64,000 nucleotides of DNA from Amphiura filiformis (lineage: Eukaryota > Echinodermata > Ophiuroidea > Amphilepidida > Amphiuridae), in assembly GCF_039555335.1 (NCBI RefSeq), contig NC_092642.1, positions 22,611,262-22,675,261 on the forward strand, written 5' to 3'. Position numbers and translations under genes: made by a program. Under the pieces are notes generated by a model. That model saw nothing but the letters and a program-made list of their open reading frames with translations, was not told the DNA's origin and ran no database searches. This document shows, piece by piece, positions 23,401-33,032 of the stretch. Positions within the stretch are counted from its first letter, which is position 1. Every line of letters starts with the position of its first letter.

Positions 23401-26400
23401 GGTGGTTTTAAATTCTCAATGTAACCTTTGCCTTTTTCCTATACTTAGTATTAGATTTGCACTTGTTCAAGACTTTCCTAGCATTTAAAAAAAAATTCCA
23501 AAAGCTGCTAACAAGTGCTTAGGATTCCATGATTCTGGACATTTTGGACTCCCAAACGAGTAAGATACATACGTGTAGCTCCAAAATGCATTACATATTA
23601 GAGTCATGTCTGGGCAGCAAAAAAGTTTTTATATATACCTCTCCACAAATTTTTGGACCAAATTTTGAGAGCTCTTAATCTCCATGTGGTTTGCAGAACT
23701 GGAAATTTTCAACATTCTTGAAGATTGAATTTGCAAGATTCAACTTGATTTTTATGATTGTTTTCAGGCTAACGTGTTGATGAAAGTTATCCCCTCTTAG
23801 TGAAATCTAGTCATGTTCTGATTTGAAACACAAAACAGTTTCTACAGAATGAGTTTCTTAACCTACACATACCTGAGAAGTTTGTAGTAGAAGAAACGAC
23901 CAACTTCCTGGAAGATGACAGAGAATGTGACACCAAATGCTAACTGATCCTTGAGAGGAACAACAGCTGTCCACCAGATGGATGAGAGGAGGAGGGATAA
24001 CAACCAGAAAAACATCCTGTGTGTGATGAGAAAACATTGGACACACAACAATTAATGATCACTTTCATAGAAAAACAGAAACACAATTGCTATTATAAAT
24101 CTCCATGTTCAGAAAAGTTAAAGTTCTACTTCCATAAAAGAAGGTACCCTATAAATATGGTTATCTATAATAATAGAGAATCTATACTACATCAGAGGTC
24201 ATTATATTTCTTTGCATATATATAAGTATGATCTGTACTGTACATAACCCTTACTGAACTACATGTATATCTCACTAAATCTCACTATGAAAATCACTGC
24301 TTGTGCACGCATTGCACGTGACTTGATGACGCAATCAGCCCAAGTCATATATGCCCAGGGAATCGTTGGCTGGGCCAACGTCAACTGTGTGGCTACATGC
24401 TGGGGATCTTCTGTGTGGCATGCGAGGGGTCCGAGGTTTGAATCCCGGGGGTGCAAAGTGACTTCTTTCTTCATCTTCTCTCCTTTTTCGTTTCTTCTTT
24501 CCCTTCCGATAGCAAAAATCCCTTGTGTTCAGTTAGGGTTAAAATCAATTCAATGAAGTATTTGGAAGGAATTAACACACTTTTCTCTTTTTGGACTGGT
24601 CCCCAACAGCGACTGTACAAGAAACTGTGAAATACTATCCAGTGTGTGCTTTGTGCATGTGTGTTTCCAAACACCGGCAAATGAGGACACAATACTTGAC
24701 AAGTCTTGTGTAACTGGACAAACAGCACAACACATTACAGCTATTGACTGCACGTAGTTGCAGGAATGGGGAAGTCCGCACTTTAAATAACTTCACCATA
24801 TCTACAGTAAGGCATGTAAAACCAAACATGTACGTCTGTTGGTGGATAGCAAAAACTCAATAGGAAGGGTCAACATCCACAGTTGCCTGTGTGTTTGTGT
24901 TTGTGTGGCATGTGCGTAGGGGTGTGTGTACACCTGGCACAAGAAGTAAATACCGTTTTATTTGCTACAATTGCTCGAAAGTCCTTTTTTCACAAACACA
25001 AAAATACAAAATAGGCGGTTCTCAAACCACGCGATCCCCCTGGCTGGGTGGTCAGTAAACTTGTACCTCAGATGACCCCTGGTGACCCCGAAATGACCTT
25101 CCAAATATTTGGCCCCAAATGTAGACTGTACCCACCAAGTTTCATGCCCATCTGACAGTTTTTACTAATTTGACCTCAGATGACCCCTGGTGACCTCGAA
25201 ATGACCTTCCAAATATTTGGCTTTAAATGTTGACTGTACCCACCAAGTTTCATGCCCATACGACAGTTTTTACTAATTTGACCTCAGATGACCCCTGGAT
25301 GACCCCCAAAGTTTGAGGAACGTGCGATCCCTAGTCTCCGAGAAAATAGGCAGAAGGCAAAACCTAACCAAAATGGAAGACACATACATACAGAAGGAAT
25401 ACACTATCGCAATATCCCCCTCATGGCTAAAGCCAGGGAATAAAAATACACATTTTGTTACAGAAGTTGTCTTCTTTATTTTGGCACCTCATTTGTGCAA
25501 ATTGACCAAGAAACAACAGCGATATCGGGAAAGAAAGTCTGTTATCACCCAAATCAAAAGTTGCACTTTGTGAGATAAGCATAGGGCATTATATAATACA
25601 GAGATTGTGCATTCATGCATGCAAATCTCCTCAAGTGCAACTTTTGAAGATAAGACCGATACTTCCACCATTTTTTGCTCATTTTTCTCAAATAAGGTGT
25701 CAACTTAAGGCCGTACTACACCCATATATTGGTTTGATTGGTCTAAAAAAAAATTTTTTCATTTATAGCTAGGCGATATATGCACGGATCATGTGAAATA
25801 AAAATAATTATGAAAAAACTTTGTAAAAGTGTGTCTTTTAACCCATTTGTCTTAAAGTTGACTGGTTGGTAAGGACGCTTATTTTTTTAGCGATCCACTT
25901 TTTACGTCTGTGACAGGCGGCGTAGGAAGCGCAACACGTGACGTACAAGCCCCATTCAAAATACACGGTTAGCAATTACATTAATAGAAAATTATCATAC
26001 TTGCAGTGGGGTACTTTGTCGTACCCGCGGTTTTAAGTAAGATAATTTTGCTTTGACACCACATAACAAATTTAGAATTCTTTGTGACGCGTTCATGATT
26101 ATGTGTTAAATCTAATGGCGACCTCAAATTTGGCGATATCGTCTCCATCACCGCCTGGTCTGTGATGTCAGCGGATGTCACTCTCCATAGGGATGGGCGA
26201 TACCAGCTTTTGTCGATCTAGAGCAGTCAGGGGGTGGCGGACGAATTATTAGAAAAAATAAAATTAAATAAAAAAAATTGGCCGCGGAGCGCGCTTGCGC
26301 GACGCAGGAAGTTGAAAAAGAAAAAATGTTCCCCCCTCAGAAATAAGAAACTGGTGCAAAATGAAGATCTAATTGAAGCGATTTGGTGGACAATTTTGGC

Positions 26401-29400
26401 GCTATTACTCACGGTGTAAAATTTTAGTTTGGCGGCGAATATTTGTGAAATGTGCGGTTCATGAAGCCTTTCTTGGACAAGTTTCCCTATTGTCGTGAGC
26501 CTATAAATTGTTTTAAACATAAATCGTTGAAAGAAGAAGCGAAAATGGCCACTTGTATATCGATTACGCGGGGGAGGGTACGACGAAGGAAATTGAAGGG
26601 GTGTGGTGGACCATTTTGGTACTAGTGTGTAAAATTTTAGTTTGAAAGAGGCGCGAATTTGTTAAATGATGGTCCATGAAACCTTCCTTGGACAAGTTTT
26701 CCTGTAAGCCTATACATAAAATTGTGTTAACATAGGGCTTAATGATTTGCAAATGTTGGAAGAAGAGCGAAAATGATCATATGTTTATCCACTACGCAAG
26801 AGTTAGTCTGAGGGGGATGTTCCCCCCTGAGAAGTTTGAAAAATTTGCAAGATGAAGGTCGAACTGGAAGCCAGTCGGTGCATTGTTTTTACACTACTAT
26901 TTGAATCAATTGCTTTAAACAGAAAAAAAGGGCCCGAACTCAATTTGCAAAACTTGAGATTGGCAATTACTAAAGCATGCGAGTCCGTCTTAATACTGAC
27001 TTTGGTGGCAAAATGTGAGGGGCCCTGCATATCGGCGGACCCGCAGTAATTTTCACATGCTTTTAGGACGAGGACCCGACTTCAAGCAATACCTAAAATA
27101 ATCGCAGGCATATATAGGACCTACTTCCAATCGTCCCGACTGTGCGATTATTTAGTCAGCCTACTCAATTACGTGCAATTTAGTTTATCTCCTCCTTTCC
27201 TCCATTTTCTCTTCTCTTTTTCTCCTTTCTTCCCCTTCTCTTCTCTTTTTTTTTTTTTTTGGGGGGGGGGGGGTGGGCCCATCAGCCCCTGAATCCGTGC
27301 CTTAAATGAGTCAATGTGTATGTTGGGGGGAGGGAGGGGTACTGAGGCCTACCACATTTAATAACGAACTTGCTTACTCTTTGTGGGATTTGAATCGCAA
27401 ACACAGGTAATAATAAAAACAGTAGCAAACTTCACTTTACTAACAAGATACAACAACTTTACAACTTTCTTTTTAATTAATGAAACAAAGCTTATTTTTG
27501 ACTCAGAGTTTAATTTTAAGATGCTAGCGAAGTCAATAACTTTGCACATTTTTCGGGTTCCTTTGTTTCCACTCTTGTTAAAAGAAGACATAAAACCTGA
27601 TGATCAGCTGACTCTTTCTGTTGACAATTTAAGTTATTATTATTAACACAATTTGTGTGTTGATTGTAAACAAAACCAATAGGCCTACAATTGGCTAGTT
27701 TCAAATCTTTAGTAACATATTTTAAACCGTGTTTTTGTACTGAAAATATTTTGTAAAAAGATTTGCAATTACTTTGATTGGGATCGAACATTGCCTCTTT
27801 ACAATGCTCAAGGTCACCAAAACTCAGATGTGTGAAAAATCCTTTTTGTTAAAAATTGTATGAAATCATCCCTCAGCGTAAACTAGTTTCTATACACTTC
27901 TAAATGTGAATGATACGGTAGGTAGCTGAAAAGTGTTTTGTGACGTTACATGTATATGTACATTAGGAAAACAATTGTTATTTAAAGCACCGTAACATTT
28001 TTCAAAATCGGGATTTTTACCTAATTGTAATAAATATAACATAACAAACACACCCTGAAATGTTTTATCGTGTAGGCCTACATGCCCCGCCAAAATAGTA
28101 CCCGCCATGATGTGCTGCTGAGTGCATATGATCCCATAGACAAGCCATTGGATTATTCAAAACACTGTACAATGTAGGCCTAGGCCTAGCGGTGAGCCCA
28201 GGCTGCGAGATCTGGATCTGGATCATTTATACTCCAATAAAAGCAGTGAATTCTGCACCCGGGATTCTGCATCACACTAGAGTTGGAGATAGTCTAGACC
28301 TACCACACAATTTATTCGCTACCTGAAGTCGCTAATAGAGAATGAGAGATTAGAATATTTGTTTATATTTGTTTTCAATTTTCTAATATTTTTTTTCAAT
28401 ACGTTCCATTCAATAATTCTTTAGGCCTATTCTGTCATGTCTCAGAGGAGGCTTAAAGGCATTCCTACAATGCACTATGATTGGGAAATTTGATCAATAT
28501 AATCTAATTTTAAAGGCAAAGTCCCCATTGCCACACACACAAAATGGTAATTTTAAAACTGCAGCCAACGAGCTAATAGTTGAGACTTATGACTGATATT
28601 TGATTTTCTTACAGGAAACATTCATATTGTCCCACTGCATTAATTTTATTCCTAAGTCTCGATGTTTTGAATGTTAAATAATAGGATGAAAACACCAGAT
28701 ATTTGCACACAATCCCAATGCAAGGTATGATCAACTGTACCACATGTGTACAAAAGCCAGACATACAAGGTCAGAAACCCCATTGGGTTGTGGGAATGCC
28801 TTTAAACATCCTCTGGTCATGTCTGTAAAATGTACGGTATCGCACGCAGCGTGCGGTATCAGAGAATCCAGCGGTATCGAGTATCGCGCAACCTTAGTCA
28901 AAGGTCAAAACCAATTATAAAAATATGGCGTCGATTTACGGTGGCTTATCTTCGGCGAGCAGTGATTTTATCAGTTCCAAGTTTCACACGGATTTTTCAT
29001 CTTTTCCTCAAAGTGGAAGGAATACACGCCCGCTACAGGTAAGTGACGAAACCGTTACTACACATGAAGTTTTAGGGTGTGTCCAACAGTTTAATATTGA
29101 GGTTTTACCATTGTGAACATACCGATTCACATTATTATCGTGTTTTCTAAGCTTTCTATTTTCTCAGAAAACTGAGCAAAAATTCACCTAATACTGAAAA
29201 TTGACTGTTTTGACTGTTCTTTAATTTCAACCGTATCAAACCTGAAACAAATGTGCTGCCTTGTGAACACAAATTTTGCATATCATTGTCAACTGGAAGG
29301 GGAAAATAAGTTTAATTTCATTGATAACATGAAATTGATGCATATTTGTGTTTTCAAAGCTGTGCATAATTAATGCATTTCCAAAATAAAAAATATTTTG

Positions 29401-29988
29401 GTACTATTAGGGTCTGCCATTACTGATAAATAAGTGTGTCAAGTGGATTCACGTCAGTAGTTCTGAAATTGCAAATATGATCAAAATTGTGATGGGGTCA
29501 TCATGTACCTCTCTTTGGCTTGTACAACTAAAAGCATGTAAGCTACATTATTATCAATACCACCAATAGAACGAGAAGATTTGCCCCTTCATTTTGCATA
29601 CCACTTTGACCAATTTTTTTTCTCATTTCTTCACAAAATGCAAAAACCATAAAAAAATGTGATGGGTGTAGTACCCCCTTAAAGATTACATATTCCGTAA
29701 CACAATGTATATTTTGGATTTTTGTTAAACTGAACGACTTACAAGCAATGACAGGTGTACATATTGTATTATTTTAATCATCAACTATTCGAGGGTTGAA
29801 AACCAGAAAGCGTAACTCACAAAAGAATCCTTTATGAGTTATGGCTTCCTGGCTCTCAACTCTTCATCTTCTTACCCTGCCATCATGACAATGATTCTGA
29901 GTGGATCCTTGGCTATGGTGAACACAAACAATGCAAAGGCTGGGCCATAGGCTATGAACATAGCCCCTGTCAACTGTAGCAATGTCAT
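20328..29988 (-). CDS. APH1: APH-1, gamma-secretase subunit (complete six-exon gene)
   Basis: Joining - strand exons 29988-29876, 24016-23873, 23255-23134, 22666-22532, 21981-21854 and 20486-20328 gives exactly 801 nt (266 residues plus stop), the family's usual size; every join has GT donor, AG acceptor and matching phase. APH-1 is a seven-helix membrane scaffold of gamma-secretase, which also contains presenilin, nicastrin and PEN-2 and cleaves Notch and APP-type proteins within the membrane. Visible marks: N-terminal YGPAFALFVFTIAKDPLR; the fourth-helix motif GLGFGMMSA (first two glycines of the family GxxxGxxxG kept, third is alanine); ADAKGPGTVGIHED; and the two conserved intramembrane histidines, H182 (LLHIVW) and H208 (VATHFL). 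No frameshift or lost key residue apart from that alanine. Introns are loaded with mobile elements; intron 1 is 5.9 kb. Regulation is not evident. Confidence 0.96.
20611..20784. mobile_element. GGGCTATTCC-family element in APH1 intron 5
   Basis: Starts GGGCTCTTCCAGTTGAAATT and ends in the complement (TTAACTGGAATAGTCC). Non-coding miniature element. Confidence 0.7.
21665..21843. mobile_element. GGGCTATTCC-family element in APH1 intron 5, second copy
   Basis: Contains TTCAAGTTGAAATCCATAC at the left and GGATTTCAACTGGAATAAG at the right. It ends about 10 bp from the exon 5 donor. Confidence 0.65.
21854..21981 (-). CDS. APH1: APH1 exon 5
   Basis: Encodes AFLTMCFSLLHIVWNILFF and AVVLVVATHFLISLL, helices five and six with both conserved histidines. 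Acceptor ctttacag, donor TTATTG|GTAAG. Confidence 0.95.
22021..22375. mobile_element. hAT-type miniature element in APH1 intron 4
   Basis: Terminal repeats TAGTGCTGTAATCGAT (left) and its exact complement (right end at 22375) are flanked by the same 8 bases, CTATTTTT, at 22013-22020 and 22376-22383. An 8-bp target duplication is the hallmark of hAT transposases. The 355-bp interior is non-coding and full of ATCGATA words. Confidence 0.9.
22532..22666 (-). CDS. APH1: APH1 exon 4
   Basis: Encodes AGLGFGMMSALFSFVNVLAD and KGPGTVGIHEDPGHP, the fourth helix and conserved loop of the family. Acceptor ccaatag, donor CATCAG|GTATG. Confidence 0.95.
23134..23255 (-). CDS. APH1: APH1 exon 3
   Basis: Encodes the variable hydrophilic loop beginning KAEDGLQQFD and ending GTRHGYAY, corresponding to the KADEGL loop of other APH-1 proteins. 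Acceptor ctgtacag, donor TATG|GTAAG. Confidence 0.93.
23873..24016 (-). CDS. APH1: APH1 exon 2
   Basis: Encodes MFFWLLSLLLSSIWWTAVV (second helix) and FQEVGRFFYYKLLR (third helix end). Acceptor cacacacag, donor CTCAG|GTATG. Confidence 0.95.
24340..24490 (+). mobile_element. Possible tRNA-derived SINE fragment in APH1 intron 1
   Basis: TGGCTACATGCTGG and GAGGTTTGAATCCC resemble degraded A and B boxes of a tRNA promoter at the right spacing, followed by a pyrimidine-rich tail (CTTCTTTCTTCATC). The arms do not pair well enough for a functional tRNA. Confidence 0.35.
25060..25330. repeat. 107-bp tandem repeat in APH1 intron 1
   Basis: Two and a half copies of a unit starting CCTCAGATGACCCCTGG and containing CCACCAAGTTTCATGCCC (starts near 25066, 25174 and 25281). 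It shares the TGACC-rich, CACCAAGTTT character of the repeat at 3880. Confidence 0.8.
26328..26830. repeat. Diverged tandem duplication, unit about 220-250 bp
   Basis: TGTAAAATTTTAGTTTG, CTTGGACAAGTTT and GAAGAAG(A)GCGAAAATG recur in order at about 26414/26628, 26473/26688 and 26534/26762. TGTTCCCCCCT(C/G)AGAA recurs at 26328 and 26819. Confidence 0.65.
27182..27275. repeat. Polypyrimidine tract joined to poly-G run
   Basis: About 75 bases of almost pure C/T end in a T run, followed directly by 13 G residues. Such tracts can adopt triplex or quadruplex structure. Confidence 0.8.
28453..28805. mobile_element. TTAA miniature element nested in APH1 intron 1
   Basis: TTAAAGGCATTCCTACAA at the left and TTGTGGGAATGCCTTTAA at the right form 18-bp inverted repeats with one difference, including TTAA at both ends. 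353 bp, non-coding. Confidence 0.85.
28925..29038 (+). CDS. Candidate first coding exon of an unknown gene, antisense within APH1 intron 1
   Basis: ATG in the context aaaaatATGGcg opens a frame of 38 codons rich in Ser/Phe (MASIYGGLSSASSDFISS, FHTDFSSFPQSGRNTRPLQ) and ends at a perfect donor consensus (CTACAG|GTAAGT). Just upstream lies a CpG-containing stretch (28838-28893). No domain is recognised and no second exon was found. It lies inside the TTAA-bounded stretch, so it could belong to a mobile element or be chance. Confidence 0.3.
29876..29988 (-). CDS. APH1: APH1 exon 1 (coding start)
   Basis: ATG at 29988 followed by MTLLQLTGAMFIAYGPAFAL and FVFTIAKDPLRIIVMMAG, the first membrane helix and loop of the family. 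Donor is GGCAGG|GTAAG. This ATG is chosen because it gives the family N-terminus and no upstream in-frame extension resembles the family. Confidence 0.92.
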
Positions 29989-30189
29989 CTTCTTTGCACT
30001 TCTTAGATAGGTAAATATGTCTTGTGAAGACTGTGAAGTTGTAAAATGCTAACAGTTTCAACAAAGTTCCCTAAGTGAGAGAAAAAAATTGACTTTTATT
30101 TCAACAATGTTGAGAAATAAATTTGTGTCAGAATTATGTGTATAATGTATGAACGTCGTTGAACAGATTCATCATGTTTGTTGATCAAA

Positions 30190-30310
30190 TATATTATTTC
30201 AACCACAATTTTATATTTCGTCTAGCTCATCGGAGGACTTCATCAGAAAAGTGATCAGCTGATCCACTTTCCCGGTAGATTGGTTTCCAGTTGTGGTTAC
30301 TTCTTTCCAG
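30190..30310 (-). mobile_element. Penelope-like terminal fragment with hammerhead-like core
   Basis: On the - strand CTGATGA is followed by AGTCCTCCGATGAGCTAGAC and GAAAT, the order of a hammerhead core (CTGATGA, stem GTC/GAC, GAAA) as found in Penelope-like terminal repeats. AACCACAA words are inverted on either side (30201 and 30292). No coding part accompanies it. Different sequence from the element at 5750. Confidence 0.4.
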
Positions 30311-30375
30311 TCTTCTGAAATGGATCATAAACATTACCGACATTTACCGGTACTTAATAAAAGTGCCCTCCTATC

Positions 30376-30547
30376 TGTTCAGGGTCTTTGTCGCTTTCCT
30401 CCTAATTTCTATCATGGCTTGTCTGACTTCTCTTTTCTTACATTTCGAGGATCTAGTGTTATCCCAATTTGTTGGCCCATGCTACCTGGTCTCATGTGTT
30501 CTGAAAAAGTTCTGATGCCTACACAAGAGCGACAAAGACCCTAAACA
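30376..30547. mobile_element. Small inverted-repeat element
   Basis: CTGTTCAGGGTCTTTGTCGC at the left is matched by AGCGACAAAGACCCT and AACAG at the right with one difference. About 170 bp, non-coding. Confidence 0.65.
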
Positions 30548-30558
30548 GTGGAGGACAC

Positions 30559-31660
30559 TTAAGGGCAGTGTAATGGGAGAGAACATGGACCTTTTCGAGC
30601 TTCATTATTTCTGAATTGTATGTCCAAAGTATATAAAACTATACATTTTTGGAAAGGAAATGAGTCAAGGAATCCCATGGTGACGTCAGATCAAGTTTTT
30701 GAAAAATCACAAAATTCACTTTTTACACCAATTTTTTGTGACAACTTAGAAAAAAAAATCCGTTCGAGAGTAAAAAAAAAATCAGTTAGCTTTTCATGAA
30801 GAAGAGACATGAACTTAGGGAAGGTTTTTTTAATTTTTTTGAAATTCATCTCTTTTTTCGAAATATTTAAAAAACATGTGAAAAAAGCCATTTTGTCAGT
30901 CTGTTAAGCTAAAAATTGCACATAATGGTGTATATTTTTGTTTGAAACAAATATTTTGAAAAAATGAAAAAACCTTCCCTAGACTTTGATGTACTCTAAA
31001 GGATAGTGCAAAAAGTTTACCCTTTGCTTGCATATTTTTCGAGTTATCTTGTCACAAAAATCGCATAATATTGTCAAAAGTGAACTCTGAGAAATCGACG
31101 TTTTAGTAAAAAATGTCAAAATTATGCACAAAACGTCCTTAAATTTTAAAACGGTAAGACTTTCACACTTGTAAAAGCTGTATCTGGTGCATGGTCGAAA
31201 TATACATCTTTTTGCACCAATGAATCTATAATCTCTGCTTTCAGTGCGCCAAAATTCAAAATAATAAAAAAATCTTAAGTGGCATTTTGACTGCAAATTT
31301 TTGTTTTGTTTACACCACATTTGCTGGCGTTAACAACATACCGAATGCGCCTTGACTGCGTTGGACATACGCGCAGAGAGTTGCGCCAGCGTCAAGCGAC
31401 GCTCAATCGCTGCAGTAGTCACAATATTTCGCATTCGCGCATTTATGACTCATTATTTCCGCCAATTTACTAAGCTGTCTTGAGCCATGTGACTTTTTAG
31501 AGTTGAAAAGAGTGAAATAAATCAAGCAAAAATACGAATAAATATTAGCAAGTTGTATTTTATCAGTTTCAAGTGAAAGAATACATCTTAGTGTTGATAA
31601 ATATCAAAAACTCTCAAATTCGGTCGTTGACGAATGTGTCTTCCATTACTCTGGCCTTAA
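30559..31660. mobile_element. TTAA element 1 of a three-element train
   Basis: TTAAGGGCAGTGTAATGGGA (30559) matches the inward-read right end TTAAGGCCAGAGTAATGGAA (TTAA at 31657-31660). A conserved core (AAACTATACATTTTTGGAAA) lies about 70 bp inside the left end. 1.1 kb, no recognisable coding. Confidence 0.75.
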
Positions 31661-31920
31661 AGGAGTATGTCATAATGTCATGATCCTAGCATCCTCTTTT
31701 TTTTGGCATTTTTTAGTGCTGATATCCACAAAAAAAGCTTATCTTACAATATATAGGCGGATGTTGTGACTAATCTATCTATGTGAGTAAGATGAATTAA
31801 AAGGCTGTCAGTTTTGATCCAAATGTCACCAAAATATTTTACAATAACGTTTTAAAAATGCATTCATCACCATCATATTGCTTGAGAAGTCTAGCCACGA
31901 ATTTGCTCATTCACCTTTAA
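31657..31920. mobile_element. TTAA element 2 of the train
   Basis: Begins TTAAAGGAGTATG at the TTAA that ends the previous element; its right end read inward is TTAAAGGTGAATG (TTAA at 31917-31920). The terminal similarity is short, so this is the weakest of the three. Confidence 0.5.
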
Positions 31921-33032
31921 GGTGGCTGTGTACTCTCAGACATGCATGTAGTAAAAGTGCTATAACTTTGTAATTATTCACACAAGACATATAAAAGTAT
32001 ACATTTTTATAAAGGCAAGACATCAATGAATCTCAATATAAATACGGTACAGATTTGGTGTAAAAACAACAAAATTATGAAGAAAATCACACAAAAAATT
32101 TTTGGGAATTTTTGTTCGTAACATCATTAAAAAAAACACTCTTTCCAAAATTTTTTTTTGGTTTTTTTTTCTTAATCTTGGGGCACCAATCCAAAAACCA
32201 TATAAGGCATCAAAATAAAAATTTCAAATTCACAAACGCCTATTTGCACTAAATGATGCCTAAAATCGGAATAGACCAAAATATAAAAAAATGAGAAAAC
32301 GGTTTCTTAAGTCGATCATGCTTTTAATGATGAGTATAATTGCTTACATATAGATGCTGTATTAATTGAGTTATTGTGTACCGGGTACCTAAATTGTTAT
32401 TTGACGGAGAAAATGAACATAGAAATAAAGGCCGTTGAAGTTTAAAGTGGCCACATTTTGCACTTTGATGGAAGATCACAGGAGAATGCGACATTTCTTG
32501 TTTTTCTACCTTAAGTACATTACGTGAACATCGGGTAAATCCACAGCCCTGGCCTTGAGAAGTTTGGGTGAAATCTATTCATATCTTGATGTTTAAATCG
32601 GGGGAAAGAACTTGAAAAAATTCACATTTTTATTTTATCAGCTAAAACGGAGCCATTTGACCGCTAGGTTTTTGTGAAATCAGTGCTTCCGTGGTGCTCC
32701 CATAAGATGCGCCGTGTATGCAAATAAGCGTTATGCATGTCGTAGCATGTCTGTGCGTTAAAAATTGCGCAACTACAAAAGCGTGATGCGTTGTTCATCT
32801 TGTTATGCAAGTGCGTGTACCCGATGGTACAACAAAGATTTTCTTTCCTTTTAAATTCGGATACGAGTGAAATAAAATCCATAAAATAGAGCAGTTGCAG
32901 TTTACTTAATCTGGATTTTCTTTCCTTGTATTTATAAAAACATTTAACATAACAAAAAAGTGCATACATTTATAAAAAAAAGCTAAATTTTGCGAAAGAA
33001 ACAATGTAGTCTAGAGTACACAGCTACGTTAA
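31917..33032. mobile_element. TTAA element 3 of the train
   Basis: TTAAGGTGGCTGTGTACTCT (31917) matches the inward-read right end TTAACGTAGCTGTGTACTCT (TTAA at 33029-33032). The core AAAAGTATACATTTTTATAA occurs about 70 bp inside the left end. No coding sequence recognised. Confidence 0.8.

Larger units (their letters stand above)
25705..29682. mobile_element. TTAA-bounded 4-kb stretch in APH1 intron 1
   Basis: TTAAGGCCGTACTACACCCA (25705) is matched by the complement of the right end (TTAA at 29679-29682; read inward TTAAGGGGGTACTACACCCA). These are ends of one TTAA-type family; whether one 4-kb element or two partial copies cannot be decided. Inside are a diverged tandem (26328-26830), a polypyrimidine/poly-G tract (27180-27275) and a nested TTAA element (28453). 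No transposase domain is visible. Confidence 0.5.
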
